Source of the DNA: Candidatus Undinarchaeales archaeon SRR5007147.bin71
Lineage (GTDB): Archaea > Undinarchaeota > Undinarchaeia > Undinarchaeales > Undinarchaeaceae
Assembly (NCBI GenBank): GCA_014189675.1
Contig: DVAE01000010.1
Coordinates: forward strand, 1-54,083
DNA length: 54,083 nucleotides
Direction of reading: 5' to 3'
The notes beneath the pieces are model-generated. The model was not told the DNA's origin. It ran no database searches and was given only the letters and a program-made list of their open reading frames with translations. Below, piece by piece: positions 39,547 through 48,295 of the stretch. Made by a program: the position numbers and the translations under genes. The first letter of the stretch is position 1. Each line of letters begins with the position of its first letter.

Positions 39547-40698
39547 CTATGCTTTTTTCTTGGAAGGCATAAAGGGCAGGCGGGACTTACCCTTCTTTTT
39601 GCGATAAATGTAAATAGTTTCAGCAGCAACCAGTAACAATAGTAGAATTGTCAAGGTGTTAAGAGGAGCACCCTTCCAAGGAACTTCAACATAAACTGTT
39701 TCATCATACTCTTGGTTTTCGTCATCAAGATAGTGAAGTTCCAGTTGTCCGGTTCCTCCCTTGAAATTCTTGAATCTTAGTGTTGAAAGCTTATCAGGTT
39801 TAAGCTCGTTGTCTATTTTAACTCCCATAAGCTTCCCATTCTGGATGAGCTTCACAGATATAGCCTTAGCCTTTGCTGTTCCAAGATTTTCAATCTCAAC
39901 TTTGAAATCTTCATTATCCAGCTCAGTATTCAAAACTTCAAGATTCGGAACGCCCTTGACAGGAAGACCGAGACTAAGTGTTTCAGTGTATTTGTTGCCC
40001 TTTGAGTCCTTGTATGACAGCTCTATCTCTGAATCGTAGACCTTGGCCTCTGTGCCACTCTCGACCTCAATAATAAACTCAAGCACGCTTGACCGAGAAG
40101 AGAGAATTGAAGAAATAAAGTCCGTTCCGCCCTCAAGTACGGATTTTACCTCTGCACTAGAAGAGCTGAAGGTAGCAAGTATTTCCTTGGCATCATCACT
40201 GCCAATGTTTGAAAGAGTCACATAAGTCCTAGATGTTTGCCCTGGCTCGAGGAGGCCACCTTCATAAGTCACAGCGGAAATCCTGAAAAGGACATTGCTT
40301 CCGACATCAAAGTCAAAACTAGTCACAAGATTTTGTTCAACACTATTTAGAAGATACTTTATCAAAAAAGAAAGTGTATGCTTACCTGAACTTGCATCAC
40401 CTGAAACTGTGACAGGAATATTGTGGGAAACTGAGCTTCCGGCAGCCACTCCACCTAGAAGTGTAACGCCTGAAGGAAAGCCTGCGAGGTCAGGTCCGCC
40501 TACCACTTCGTACTGGACATTTGTGATACCGTTTGCGCCTGTGTTTTCAAGAATCATGCGAAACTCGAAAGTTTCCCCAGGCTGGATATTTTCCTCAGGC
40601 AGGAGGTATGTTGCAGTGAGAGGCCCTTCAAGAGCATAAGTTGCTTGTGACATTGCAAGCAAAAGAATGAATAATACCAGTATCTTTTTTATTTCCAT
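39547..40698 (-). CDS. S-layer-like (COG1361/CARDB) membrane-anchored protein
   Basis: 383 residues: signal peptide (ILVLFILLLAMSQATYALEG), three predicted beta-sandwich repeats resembling CARDB/COG1361 domains (NTGANGITNVQYEV, LSNIGSDDAKEIL, IENLGTAKAKAISV), and a C-terminal membrane helix (LNTLTILLLLLVAAETIYIY) with a KKKGKSRLP tail inside. In archaea these proteins commonly sit beside MacB-like ABC genes, as here, and probably act as the extracytoplasmic arm. Overlaps the ATPase by 10 bp. Confidence 0.82.
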   Translation of the reverse strand: MEIKKILVLFILLLAMSQATYALEGPLTATYLLPEENIQPGETFEFRMILENTGANGITNVQYEVVGGPDLAGFPSGVTLLGGVAAGSSVSHNIPVTVSGDASSGKHTLSFLIKYLLNSVEQNLVTSFDFDVGSNVLFRISAVTYEGGLLEPGQTSRTYVTLSNIGSDDAKEILATFSSSSAEVKSVLEGGTDFISSILSSRSSVLEFIIEVESGTEAKVYDSEIELSYKDSKGNKYTETLSLGLPVKGVPNLEVLNTELDNEDFKVEIENLGTAKAKAISVKLIQNGKLMGVKIDNELKPDKLSTLRFKNFKGGTGQLELHYLDDENQEYDETVYVEVPWKGAPLNTLTILLLLLVAAETIYIYRKKKGKSRLPFMPSKKKA

Positions 40699-41375
40699 GA
40701 TTTCTGAATTTTCCCGTCTTTAATATATATCTTTCTGTCTGCGTCTTCCGCTATCTTTTTGTCATGAGTGATTGTAACAAGGGTTTTTTTCTTCTTTGAA
40801 TTCAAATGATTAAGAAGATCGACAATCTCTCTGCTTGTCTTTGAGTCCAGATTTCCAGTAGGTTCATCAGCCAATATAGCGTCAGGGTTATTAACGAGAG
40901 CTCTTGCAATAGCAACACGCTGCTGCTGACCCCCAGAAAGCTCTGTTGGTTTGTGAAGCATTCTGTCCTCAAGACCAAGAGCCTTGAGATTCTTGGCCGC
41001 TTCCTTCTCTGCCTCCTCTTTTGTAGCTCCCGCAAAACGTTGGGGGAGAGAAACATTTTCAAGAGCTGTCAGACCAGATACAAGATTGTAGGACTGGAAA
41101 ACGAAGCCAAGTTTGACTCTCCTTATACGAGCAAGTTCATTTGAAGAAAGTTTTGAAACATCTTTTCCTTCTACAAAAACCTTCCCACTAGTAGGAGAAT
41201 CGAGGCAGCCAAGCATGTGCATAATAGTGCTTTTTCCGGAACCGCTTTGTCCAATGATGGACACATATTCTCCCTTCTTTACCTTAAGAGAGGCTCCAGC
41301 GAGGGCGTGAGTCTTTGTATCACCCATAATATAGGTTTTCCAAACATCCTCAGCCCTGAACATAATCTCAGCCAT
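40689..41375 (-). CDS. MacB/LolD-type ABC ATP-binding protein
   Basis: 228 residues: Walker A GQSGSGKSTIMHMLG, the Q-loop FQSYNLV, signature LSGGQQQRVAIARAL, Walker B AILADEPTGNLD and the H-loop ITHDKKIAED. The length and LSGGQQQRV form fit the LolD/MacB class. It starts 4 bp after RsmA stops, so it may be cotranscribed with the ribosomal-protein cluster unless it has an internal promoter. Confidence 0.95.
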   Translation of the reverse strand: MAEIMFRAEDVWKTYIMGDTKTHALAGASLKVKKGEYVSIIGQSGSGKSTIMHMLGCLDSPTSGKVFVEGKDVSKLSSNELARIRRVKLGFVFQSYNLVSGLTALENVSLPQRFAGATKEEAEKEAAKNLKALGLEDRMLHKPTELSGGQQQRVAIARALVNNPDAILADEPTGNLDSKTSREIVDLLNHLNSKKKKTLVTITHDKKIAEDADRKIYIKDGKIQKSWK

Positions 41376-41379
41376 AAGC

Positions 41380-42159
41380 TCAATATTTCCTGGAGATATT
41401 TATAATATCCTCAGGACTGAGATTGAAGACCTTTGTCTGTGCTATCTCCCCAAGAGACTGCACAAAACGGGAAACTTCTTCCTTTGTTCCAATTTCGTGG
41501 TGTGAATCCATCAAAGCATTTCTGAGTTTCTTATTTTTGTGTTGGAAAATTGCCCTTGTTATATCTGCGAACTTCCTAGGAAGAACTATGTTTTTCGGTC
41601 GAAGCCTTACAAAGGCTGAATCAACCAGAGGAACTGGAAAGAATTTTCCTTTTGGAACTGTTTCCAGAAACTCTACATCTGCCCTTACTGCGCAGTTAAC
41701 AGAGAGTCTTGAGTAATTTTTTGTTCCGGGCTCAGCAACCATTCTCTTTGCAAACTCCTTCTGAAGACAGAGAACAGCAAGCTCAATCGGCTGTTCAAGT
41801 ATCTTGAAAATCAGAGGACTTGAGATAGAATAAGGAACATTTGAAATTATTTTGTTGCATTCCGGCCATTCAACTTTAAGAGCGTCGCCGATTATGACTT
41901 CCTCTACATTTTTCTGTAGAATGGGTGTGAATTTTGAGTCAATTTCTATGACTGCCAAATTACCTGTTTTTTCGAGTATTTTCTCAGTAAGGGTTCCAAT
42001 ACCAGGACCTATCTCGAGAAGCTTGTCTTCAGAATTTATTTCGGCGTATTCAACCTCTCGCTCGAGTATTGAATCACCATAGAGAAAATGCTGATCCAGT
42101 GACTTGGACAGAAAAAAATTATTCTCTTTTAGAATTTTCTTGAGATCTTGAAGAAGCAT
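41380..42159 (-). CDS. rsmA: 16S rRNA dimethyladenosine transferase RsmA (KsgA/Dim1)
   Basis: Dimethylates two adjacent adenosines near the 3' end of 16S rRNA using AdoMet. 259 residues with FLSKSLDQHFLYGDSILE, the AdoMet motif LLEIGPGIGTLTEKIL, the catalytic NVPYSISSPL, and the rRNA-binding C-terminal part. Position behind L21e-RpoF-DUF655 is the conserved archaeal order. The stop of DUF655 and its ATG share a base. Confidence 0.95.
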   Translation of the reverse strand: MLLQDLKKILKENNFFLSKSLDQHFLYGDSILEREVEYAEINSEDKLLEIGPGIGTLTEKILEKTGNLAVIEIDSKFTPILQKNVEEVIIGDALKVEWPECNKIISNVPYSISSPLIFKILEQPIELAVLCLQKEFAKRMVAEPGTKNYSRLSVNCAVRADVEFLETVPKGKFFPVPLVDSAFVRLRPKNIVLPRKFADITRAIFQHKNKKLRNALMDSHHEIGTKEEVSRFVQSLGEIAQTKVFNLSPEDIINISRKY

Positions 42160-42836
42160 TATTCCTTCGAAGCTTCAGGCTCCGGTTTCGATTCTTTTAC
42201 TGCCTCTTCTTCAGGAGCTTCCTCAGGCAGCTCTTCCTGTGCCGGCACATCATCCGCAAACAGTGGAACTCCGACCAGAAGCTTATATTTGATTTGCTTT
42301 CCTCGGTCATCTTCTCCTCTAAGCTCCCAAATTATTCTTTTGATGAGAAGCTTCTTTGGATCAGGGAGTAGTTTAACTCGCCCTGTCAAATCCGCAAAGC
42401 TCTCGAAAAGTTTCATATTTCTAATTCTGACTAGCTCCATCATGTGCTTCTTACCTACTCCAGGGAGAAGCTCAAGCCTGTGAAGCCTAGTAGTTAGAGG
42501 ACCGCATTCATTGAAGAATTTTATGAAACGCTCTTCCTGCTCACTTATCAGCTTGTCAAGAGTAAATTCTAGTTCAACCTTTCCTGTTGAAGTAAGCTCA
42601 TTGTAATTTAGGCGCTTGACTATATGATGAACGTCTTCTCTGACACCCTTTCCGATGTAGAGAACCTTGCTGGCACTTGTTGAACGACCTTCCCTTAGAA
42701 CTACCTCAAGAAGACTGAAAAACCTGTTGCCAATTATCTGGGCCACATTCTTTTCCCTTCTGTAACCAGGGATATTTGACTCCATTCTTCCCTCTGGTAA
42801 GTAATCTAGAACTATCGCAGTCTCATCAGATGGCAT
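42159..42836 (-). CDS. DUF655 family protein
   Basis: 225 residues. It begins ETAIVLDYLPEGRMES, the family signature, then AQIIGNRFFSLLEVVLREG, an OB-like strand region and a helix-hairpin-helix-like LELLPGVGKKHMMEL. The last 25 residues are an acidic tail. DUF655 always accompanies rpoF and ksgA in archaea, so a role in transcription or rRNA maturation is inferred; the helix-hairpin-helix points to nucleic-acid binding. Confidence 0.9.
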   Translation of the reverse strand: MPSDETAIVLDYLPEGRMESNIPGYRREKNVAQIIGNRFFSLLEVVLREGRSTSASKVLYIGKGVREDVHHIVKRLNYNELTSTGKVELEFTLDKLISEQEERFIKFFNECGPLTTRLHRLELLPGVGKKHMMELVRIRNMKLFESFADLTGRVKLLPDPKKLLIKRIIWELRGEDDRGKQIKYKLLVGVPLFADDVPAQEELPEEAPEEEAVKESKPEPEASKE

Positions 42837-42838
42837 GG

Positions 42839-43177
42839 TTACCCCCTATACTTCCCGACAATGTCAAGTAATTTGGAGATTTCCTCATCTGAGAGAACAA
42901 AATGCTCCTTTGAAAATAGAAGTTTAATCTCGTCGGCATTGGACGGTAAAAGGTCAGACAGGGATATTGCGTGCCTTCGTGAAAGTTTCTCAAGACCCTC
43001 AACCTCAGTTATTAGCTTTTCTGCCTTTTTTTTGTCGAGCTTTGCGAATTTGTTGCAATAATCCATAGTGAGTGTCTGCTCGTAAGTAAGCTCTCCTTCT
43101 TTCTGGCGGGCCTCAGTAAGCTCTTTGACCTCTGCAAGAGTTACCGGCTCCTGTGACAAAACTCTTTTTCCTATCAT
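42839..43177 (-). CDS. rpoF: RNA polymerase subunit F (Rpb4)
   Basis: 112-residue stalk subunit pairing with RpoE (Rpb7). MIGKRVLSQEPVTLAEVKELTE is the conserved N-terminus, and the C-terminal HRDC-like helices (ISLSDLLPSNADEIKLLF) follow. Overlaps L21e by 4 bp (ATGA) and is followed by DUF655 after 2 bp. Confidence 0.94.
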   Translation of the reverse strand: MIGKRVLSQEPVTLAEVKELTEARQKEGELTYEQTLTMDYCNKFAKLDKKKAEKLITEVEGLEKLSRRHAISLSDLLPSNADEIKLLFSKEHFVLSDEEISKLLDIVGKYRG

Positions 43178-43464
43178 TTTTTCACCTGCTCTTTTACCTT
43201 TAGAAGATGCTCAGGACGTGCTAAGAGCGTCTTATTCTTATTTCCGTCATTTATTGAAACAAGATACGCCCTTCCTCTTCGTCCTTCAACAATACCCTGC
43301 TGCCCATGGTATTTTGGGTGTGGCATACCGGAATGAACTGAAGGATTGAGTTTTACTACCACTCGAGCTCCATCTGAAAGTTTTTTCAAAGCCTCTGCTA
43401 TTGAAAATCTTCCCCCTCGAAGCTTGTGCCTGCTTCTAGACCTAAATCCCTTAGAATGCTTCAT
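43174..43464 (-). CDS. rpl21e: Ribosomal protein L21e
   Basis: 96 residues: KHSKGFRSRSRHKLRGGRFS at the start, VVVKLNPSVHSGMPHPKYHG, and GIVEGRRGRAYLVSINDG. All are family signatures. First gene of the cluster; TTTATATATAGC at about 43488-43498 lies 26-30 bp upstream. Its operon continues through rpoF, DUF655 and rsmA, possibly into the ABC genes. Confidence 0.96.
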   Translation of the reverse strand: MKHSKGFRSRSRHKLRGGRFSIAEALKKLSDGARVVVKLNPSVHSGMPHPKYHGQQGIVEGRRGRAYLVSINDGNKNKTLLARPEHLLKVKEQVKK

Positions 43465-43553
43465 CGCGTTTATTCCATAGGAAATCCTTTATATATAGCT
43501 TTCTGTGAATTTTGACCAACACATATTTAAGGGTAAAATAAGTATAGGGAATT

Positions 43554-43796
43554 GTGAACCCGATAATAATTGCAATTATTGCACTTATCGCAATATTTTT
43601 CCTTTTGAGAGCGATAAAGAAAGGGCGAAAGCAGGGATTCAGCAAAGGAGTTACGGCAGGAAAGAAGATTGAAGCTGACAAGCCAAAAGCTGACGATGGT
43701 TCAGGAAAGGAAGGCAAGTTGGCTGAGGCTGCTAAAATAATAAACAGGCCACCAAAGAAGGATAAAGATAAGAAGAAAGAAGAAAACAAAGACTAA
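43554..43796 (+). CDS. Small membrane-anchored lysine-rich protein, 80 residues
   Basis: Starts with GTG (CATATTTAAG is 26 bp upstream). One membrane helix at residues 4-20 (IIIAIIALIAIFFLLRAI), then a basic, disordered, lysine-rich tail (KKGRKQGFSKG, RPPKKDKDKKKEENKD). Precedes trkA by 36 bp. No family recognised. Confidence 0.65.
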   Translation: MNPIIIAIIALIAIFFLLRAIKKGRKQGFSKGVTAGKKIEADKPKADDGSGKEGKLAEAAKIINRPPKKDKDKKKEENKD

Positions 43797-43832
43797 GTAA
43801 ACTTTTAATAGGCAGACTCATTATACGCACTT

Positions 43833-44492
43833 ATGTACATTATTATAGCAGGTGGCGGAAACAGTGGAGAAGCTCTGGCCAAGACTCTTGTCAAAGAAAA
43901 GGAAGATGTAGTCCTCATAGAATCTGATAAGGATAAGGCAGAGAAACTGTCAGAGGAACTTGACGCTCTCATTATAAGCGGTGACAGTACAAATATTGAT
44001 ATTTTGAAGGATGCTGGGCTAAGCAAAGCAGACGCTGTTGTTGCAATGACTGGAGACGACAAGGCGAATCTTATGATATGTGAAATAGCGAATCAGGCGA
44101 ACGTTAAACGGGTTCTCGCACGAATAAATGAGCCGGAAAACGAAGAGCTGTTCGTTCAGGCCGGCGTTGAGTCAGCGATATCATCAACAAACTCCATAGT
44201 TACTGATTTCAAGAATGTTCTCAGAGGAAAAAGCTCAAAAACTATTGCAACGCTGGCCTCAGGTGCTATTGAGCTTATTGAAATATACATAGGAGATAAC
44301 AGCAAAATTGTAGGAAAGACTGTTTCCAATGTTGGAATAGACAAGAATGTAGCCAAAATTTCAAGTATAGAAAGAAGTGGTGAAATAATTATCGCAGACG
44401 ACACACGAACAATCAACAAAGGAGACATTCTTGGAGTAATTGCAAAGAGCTCCTCTGCCAAGAAAATAGTTGAGCACTTTGAGAAGAAGTAG
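43833..44492 (+). CDS. trkA: Trk potassium system regulatory subunit TrkA
   Basis: 219 residues with one RCK unit: Rossmann MYIIIAGGGNSGEALAKTL with an acidic strand-2 end (VVLIESDKDKAE), indicating NAD binding, and a TrkA-C domain at about 140-219 (IYIGDNSKIVGKTVSNVGIDKN). Gates the TrkH channel by nucleotide binding. A TTTTAATAGGC box lies 26 bp before the ATG. The next gene, trkH, begins 3 bp after its stop. Confidence 0.94.
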   Translation: MYIIIAGGGNSGEALAKTLVKEKEDVVLIESDKDKAEKLSEELDALIISGDSTNIDILKDAGLSKADAVVAMTGDDKANLMICEIANQANVKRVLARINEPENEELFVQAGVESAISSTNSIVTDFKNVLRGKSSKTIATLASGAIELIEIYIGDNSKIVGKTVSNVGIDKNVAKISSIERSGEIIIADDTRTINKGDILGVIAKSSSAKKIVEHFEKK

Positions 44493-44495
44493 CTG

Positions 44496-45983
44496 ATGAA
44501 ACACCAATTCGTAAGAACCGTCCTGTATTACCTGGGGCTTGCACTCACCATAACAGGATTTATAATGCTGCTTCCAGCAGTTGCGGCATATTTTTTCCAG
44601 GAACTTGTGTCAGCATTCTTTATACCAGCAACGATTTCCATAATCTCTGGAATTTTCATGATGACCCGCTATGAAGCAGGGGAAGTAACAATGGGACGGG
44701 CGATGACGCTGTCAGCACTTGCATTTATTGTTATAGCATTTGTAGGCGCGATTCCCTACATAATGCAGGCTCAGACTGTTTATGGAGAAGTTGGAGTAAA
44801 TGCTTATGTTAGCGCTTATTTTGAATCTATGTCAGGGTTTACCACAACAGGCCTGTCAACTCTTCCGGACATAACTGCAGTACCGGAATCTCTGTTATTT
44901 TGGAGATCTCTGACACAATGGATAGGTGGTGTAGGAATTATTGTTCTTTTCCTCCTCTTCTTCGTTTCAAAAACAATTGGATCTTCAGTTCCAGGAATGA
45001 GTGCTTACTACCTTTTCAGAGGAGGAGCCAATGAAGAGCGACTGGAGCCAAGCACAGCAAAAAGTGTCAAAGGAATTGCAAAGATCTATATTTTCTATAC
45101 AATAGCAGGGCTTGCAATTTATAGGATAGCAGGGATGCCTATGATGGATGCAATTAACCACATACTTACAAGTGTTTCGACAGGAGGATTCTCGACACAG
45201 GCCGCAAGCACAGGAATTTATGGTAGCGCCTGGATTGACGCCTCAATAGGAATATTCATGATTGTGGGAGCAACTTCTTTCCTTCTGCATTATAAACTTC
45301 TGGGATTGAGGTGGAAAGATCTTGGAAAATTCGCGAAAAGCTATGAAATGAAAGTGTGGTTTATATTCATGGCTATTTTTTCGGGGGCTCTATCACTACA
45401 CTTCTGGATTTCAGGAGTAGAGAATCCTGCATGGAAAGGAATATTCCAGATAGTGTCTGCGTCAACAACAACGGGATTCGTAAATATGGATCTCGCTGGA
45501 ATGGGAGATCTTGGACTCCTACTTATTACATTTGTCATGTTTATAGGGGGCTCCGCTGGTTCTACGGCAGGAGGTCTAAAAATAATAAGATTCCTCATAC
45601 TTCTTGAAGCAATACCATGGACTGTTAGAAAGTTTCTTCTGCCGAAAAAGGCTGTTTTACCTCTAAAATTTGGGACGCGTATCTTTGGAAAAGATGAGAT
45701 AAGCCAAGTCAGCGTTTATTTGTTCATCTATCTTTTTATTACCTTCATAGGAACAATAATATTTACAATAATAGGGTACCCATTTATAGAGTCCTTGTTT
45801 GAGATAACCTCAGCAGCGGCGACAGTTGGAATGTCCACAGGAATTACTCAATTCACAATGCCAATAATTGGAAAAATAGTTTTAATATTAGAAATGCTTC
45901 TTGGCAGGCTGGAAATACTTCCAGTTCTTGTCCTGTTTATGGCTGCACTGAACAGAAAACGGTGGGGAAGCTTTTACGAATAG
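44496..45983 (+). CDS. trkH: Trk potassium channel subunit TrkH
   Basis: 495 residues with about ten membrane helices and four pore-loop regions of the Trk/Ktr/HKT kind. Pore signatures seen: SMSGFTTTGLSTL, TSVSTGGFST, SASTTTGFVNM and AAATVGMSTGITQF, each with the selectivity glycine. Imports K+ with TrkA. Followed 30 bp later by RuBisCO. Confidence 0.95.
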   Translation: MKHQFVRTVLYYLGLALTITGFIMLLPAVAAYFFQELVSAFFIPATISIISGIFMMTRYEAGEVTMGRAMTLSALAFIVIAFVGAIPYIMQAQTVYGEVGVNAYVSAYFESMSGFTTTGLSTLPDITAVPESLLFWRSLTQWIGGVGIIVLFLLFFVSKTIGSSVPGMSAYYLFRGGANEERLEPSTAKSVKGIAKIYIFYTIAGLAIYRIAGMPMMDAINHILTSVSTGGFSTQAASTGIYGSAWIDASIGIFMIVGATSFLLHYKLLGLRWKDLGKFAKSYEMKVWFIFMAIFSGALSLHFWISGVENPAWKGIFQIVSASTTTGFVNMDLAGMGDLGLLLITFVMFIGGSAGSTAGGLKIIRFLILLEAIPWTVRKFLLPKKAVLPLKFGTRIFGKDEISQVSVYLFIYLFITFIGTIIFTIIGYPFIESLFEITSAAATVGMSTGITQFTMPIIGKIVLILEMLLGRLEILPVLVLFMAALNRKRWGSFYE

Positions 45984-46013
45984 AAATATAAATACACGTA
46001 CTTTAGGAGACTC

Positions 46014-47414
46014 ATGGCAGTACAGTTTAAGTATCTGGCTCCGAAGGGCTGGAAACCCAAAAATGCAGAGGAAAACTATCTAATCACTCTTCTTAAAATA
46101 GAACTGTCGAAAAAAGCAATAAAAGAAGCTGGAAAGACCTCGAAGAAAATTATTTTTGAGGAAGCAGCCGCTTCAGTAGCAGCTGAGTCATCTACAGGAA
46201 CCTGGACAAAAGTTTACGACGGTCCAAGATCAGGAATTCCTCTTGCAAGGAAGAAGCGCGCGCTTGCTTATGACCTTGACTACAAAAATTCAATGTTTAA
46301 AGTTGCGTATCCTGTGGAACTTTTCGAAGCTGACAATATATCAGGACTCCTTGCAGGAATTGTAGGAAACATAGCCGGAATGAAGATGGTGTCTGCTATG
46401 AGATTCTATGATGTCCGATTTCCCAGAAAAATGGTAGAAGTATTTTTGGGACCTAAATTTGGAGTACCTGGAATTAGAAAGCTTCTGAAGAAGCCTAAAG
46501 GACCGATTGTTGCAACAGTTCCGAAGCCGAAGATAGGGAGAACTTCAGGCGAGCAGGCCTCTCTTGCCTGGGAACTTTTCACATCTGGACACGGAACATA
46601 TGACGGCATAAAAGATGATGAAAATCTGACAAGCCTCGAGTTCAACAAATTCAAGGACAGGGCAAAGAAAGTCCTGGCAAAACTGAAGGACGCTGAGCTG
46701 AGAACAGGTAAGAAAAAATTCTACCTGGCAAATATAACGCATTCAAACATTGGAATTATGGAAACACGAGCTGAGACTATAAAGAAGAATGGAGGAATTT
46801 ATATGATGATTGACGTCGTAACAACAGGATTTTCTGCTGTCGATACAATGAGGAGACAGGAGACAGGACTTGCAATACATGCCCACAGGGCTATGCACGG
46901 ATTTATAACCAGAGATAACTCACCAGGTGTTCACGGAAAAGGGAAGCTGTTCGGATTTTCGATATCAATGATAGTCCTCGCAAAGATTTTCAGGCTTCTT
47001 GGAGTTGACTCGCTACACGGAGGGTCACCTCTTGCAAAAATGGAGGATTACGGAGAAGCAGAATATATTAGGAACGTTCTTCAGGACACAGAGACGCAGG
47101 AGCACGAAAAAATACCTTCTCTCGGTCAGAAATGGCACCATATCAAACCAGTTTGGATGGTTGCGTCCGGAGGTCTCCATCCAGGAGACTTTGAAGCAGT
47201 TATTAGAGCATTAGGGGAAGATATAATGCTTCAGTGCGGAGGGGGGCTTCTTGGACATCCTGGAGGAGTAGAAGCAGGAGTAATGGCGATTGAACAGGCT
47301 CGGGAAATAGCTATGAAAGGAATTCCAATCAGAGAGTGGGTAAAGCAGAACCCTGATTCTGAGCTCGCTGTGGCCGTAAAATTATGGGGATACGGACCAA
47401 AAATAGTCTACTAA
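46014..47414 (+). CDS. rbcL: Form III-type RuBisCO large subunit
   Basis: 466 residues. Catalytic residues are all present: E59, N119, K171 and K173 (VPKPKIG), the carbamylated-lysine site K200 with D202 and E203 (GIKDDEN), H291 (HRAMH), S385 (ASGGLHPG) and G409/G410 (QCGGGLLGHPGG). SGGLHPG and GHPGG look like archaeal form III. Loop 6 reads GGSPLAKMEDY rather than the usual GTAVGKLEG-type, keeping the lysine (K342). In DPANN archaea such enzymes serve nucleoside/AMP salvage. A TATA-like box 26 bp upstream gives it its own message. Confidence 0.92.
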   Translation: MAVQFKYLAPKGWKPKNAEENYLITLLKIELSKKAIKEAGKTSKKIIFEEAAASVAAESSTGTWTKVYDGPRSGIPLARKKRALAYDLDYKNSMFKVAYPVELFEADNISGLLAGIVGNIAGMKMVSAMRFYDVRFPRKMVEVFLGPKFGVPGIRKLLKKPKGPIVATVPKPKIGRTSGEQASLAWELFTSGHGTYDGIKDDENLTSLEFNKFKDRAKKVLAKLKDAELRTGKKKFYLANITHSNIGIMETRAETIKKNGGIYMMIDVVTTGFSAVDTMRRQETGLAIHAHRAMHGFITRDNSPGVHGKGKLFGFSISMIVLAKIFRLLGVDSLHGGSPLAKMEDYGEAEYIRNVLQDTETQEHEKIPSLGQKWHHIKPVWMVASGGLHPGDFEAVIRALGEDIMLQCGGGLLGHPGGVEAGVMAIEQAREIAMKGIPIREWVKQNPDSELAVAVKLWGYGPKIVY

Positions 47415-47463
47415 TCAAATAGTTTAAATATAAACATCAGTTATAGTGGGATGTGGGAGTTAT

Positions 47464-48294
47464 ATGGTAAAAAAGCTCATAAAGAAATTAAAAGGAGCAT
47501 TTTCAAGGCTTTTTGGCAGAAAACGAGTAATACGTCTTGGTATTTATGGAGAGCCGAATACCGGAAAGACAACTCTCGCCAATAAGATTTCTATGGACTG
47601 GATGGGAAAAGAAGTCGGAATCGTCTCAGAAATGCCACACGAAACCAGAACAATCCAAAAAGTTGAGCACATTGAAGTAAAGGCAGGCAAGAAAACCCTG
47701 GTGATGAACCTTCTTGACATGCCCGGACTTTCCGCGTCGGTTGATTTTAAGGAATTTACAAAATTCAAGCAAAGTGTCAGAAATGTAGACACAGATTTCA
47801 AGGACCTTAAAATTTCGGACCTGAAGAGGATAGCTGAGGAAGAAGACTTGTCTAAAACCGGGAAAAAGGCAGTTATAATACAGAGGCTTAAGGCAAAAAT
47901 AAGCAAGAAGAAGCTTCAGACTTACGTTAAAGACCTAAAAATAAAGATTACTGCAAAGAAGGGGAAGAAGATATCTAAGACGAGTGCAAGGAAAATAGCA
48001 GAGGAAGCAACTAAGGGTATTGTTGAAGCAATTAAATGGCTAGACAATGTTGACTCAGTTATAGTAATGATGGACTCAACAAAAGATCCTATGACACAAG
48101 TAAATATAATGCTTCTTGGAAATCTGGAGGCGAAAAGCATACCAATAGTTATAGCAGCCAACAAAATAGACGCCAAAAATTCCAAGCCAAATAACATAAT
48201 GAGCGCATTCCCTCAGCACCCCGTTGTACCAATATCAGCAAAAGAGGGAAGGAATCTTGAGAATCTTTATAAAACAATAGCGGAGAATGTTTAA
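47464..48294 (+). CDS. arvA: Era-like GTPase (OapA/ArvA family) with SAP-like insertion
   Basis: 276 residues from ATG 47464. G1 GEPNTGKTT (29-37), an IVSEMPHETR segment (53-62), G3 DMPG (85-88), G4 NKID (233-236), G5 SAKEG (258-262) and a QVNIMLLGNL helix. Between G3 and G4, residues about 113-148 read as a SAP-like element (LKISDLKRIAEEE...TGKKAVIIQRLKAKI) plus a basic segment, absent in ordinary members of about 200 residues. A relative in haloarchaea (ArvA/OapA) drives vesicle formation and is next to ArvB and ArvC, as here. The start could be GTG 47446; TATA is at 47423-47434. Confidence 0.82.
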   Translation: MVKKLIKKLKGAFSRLFGRKRVIRLGIYGEPNTGKTTLANKISMDWMGKEVGIVSEMPHETRTIQKVEHIEVKAGKKTLVMNLLDMPGLSASVDFKEFTKFKQSVRNVDTDFKDLKISDLKRIAEEEDLSKTGKKAVIIQRLKAKISKKKLQTYVKDLKIKITAKKGKKISKTSARKIAEEATKGIVEAIKWLDNVDSVIVMMDSTKDPMTQVNIMLLGNLEAKSIPIVIAANKIDAKNSKPNNIMSAFPQHPVVPISAKEGRNLENLYKTIAENV

Positions 48295-48295
48295 T

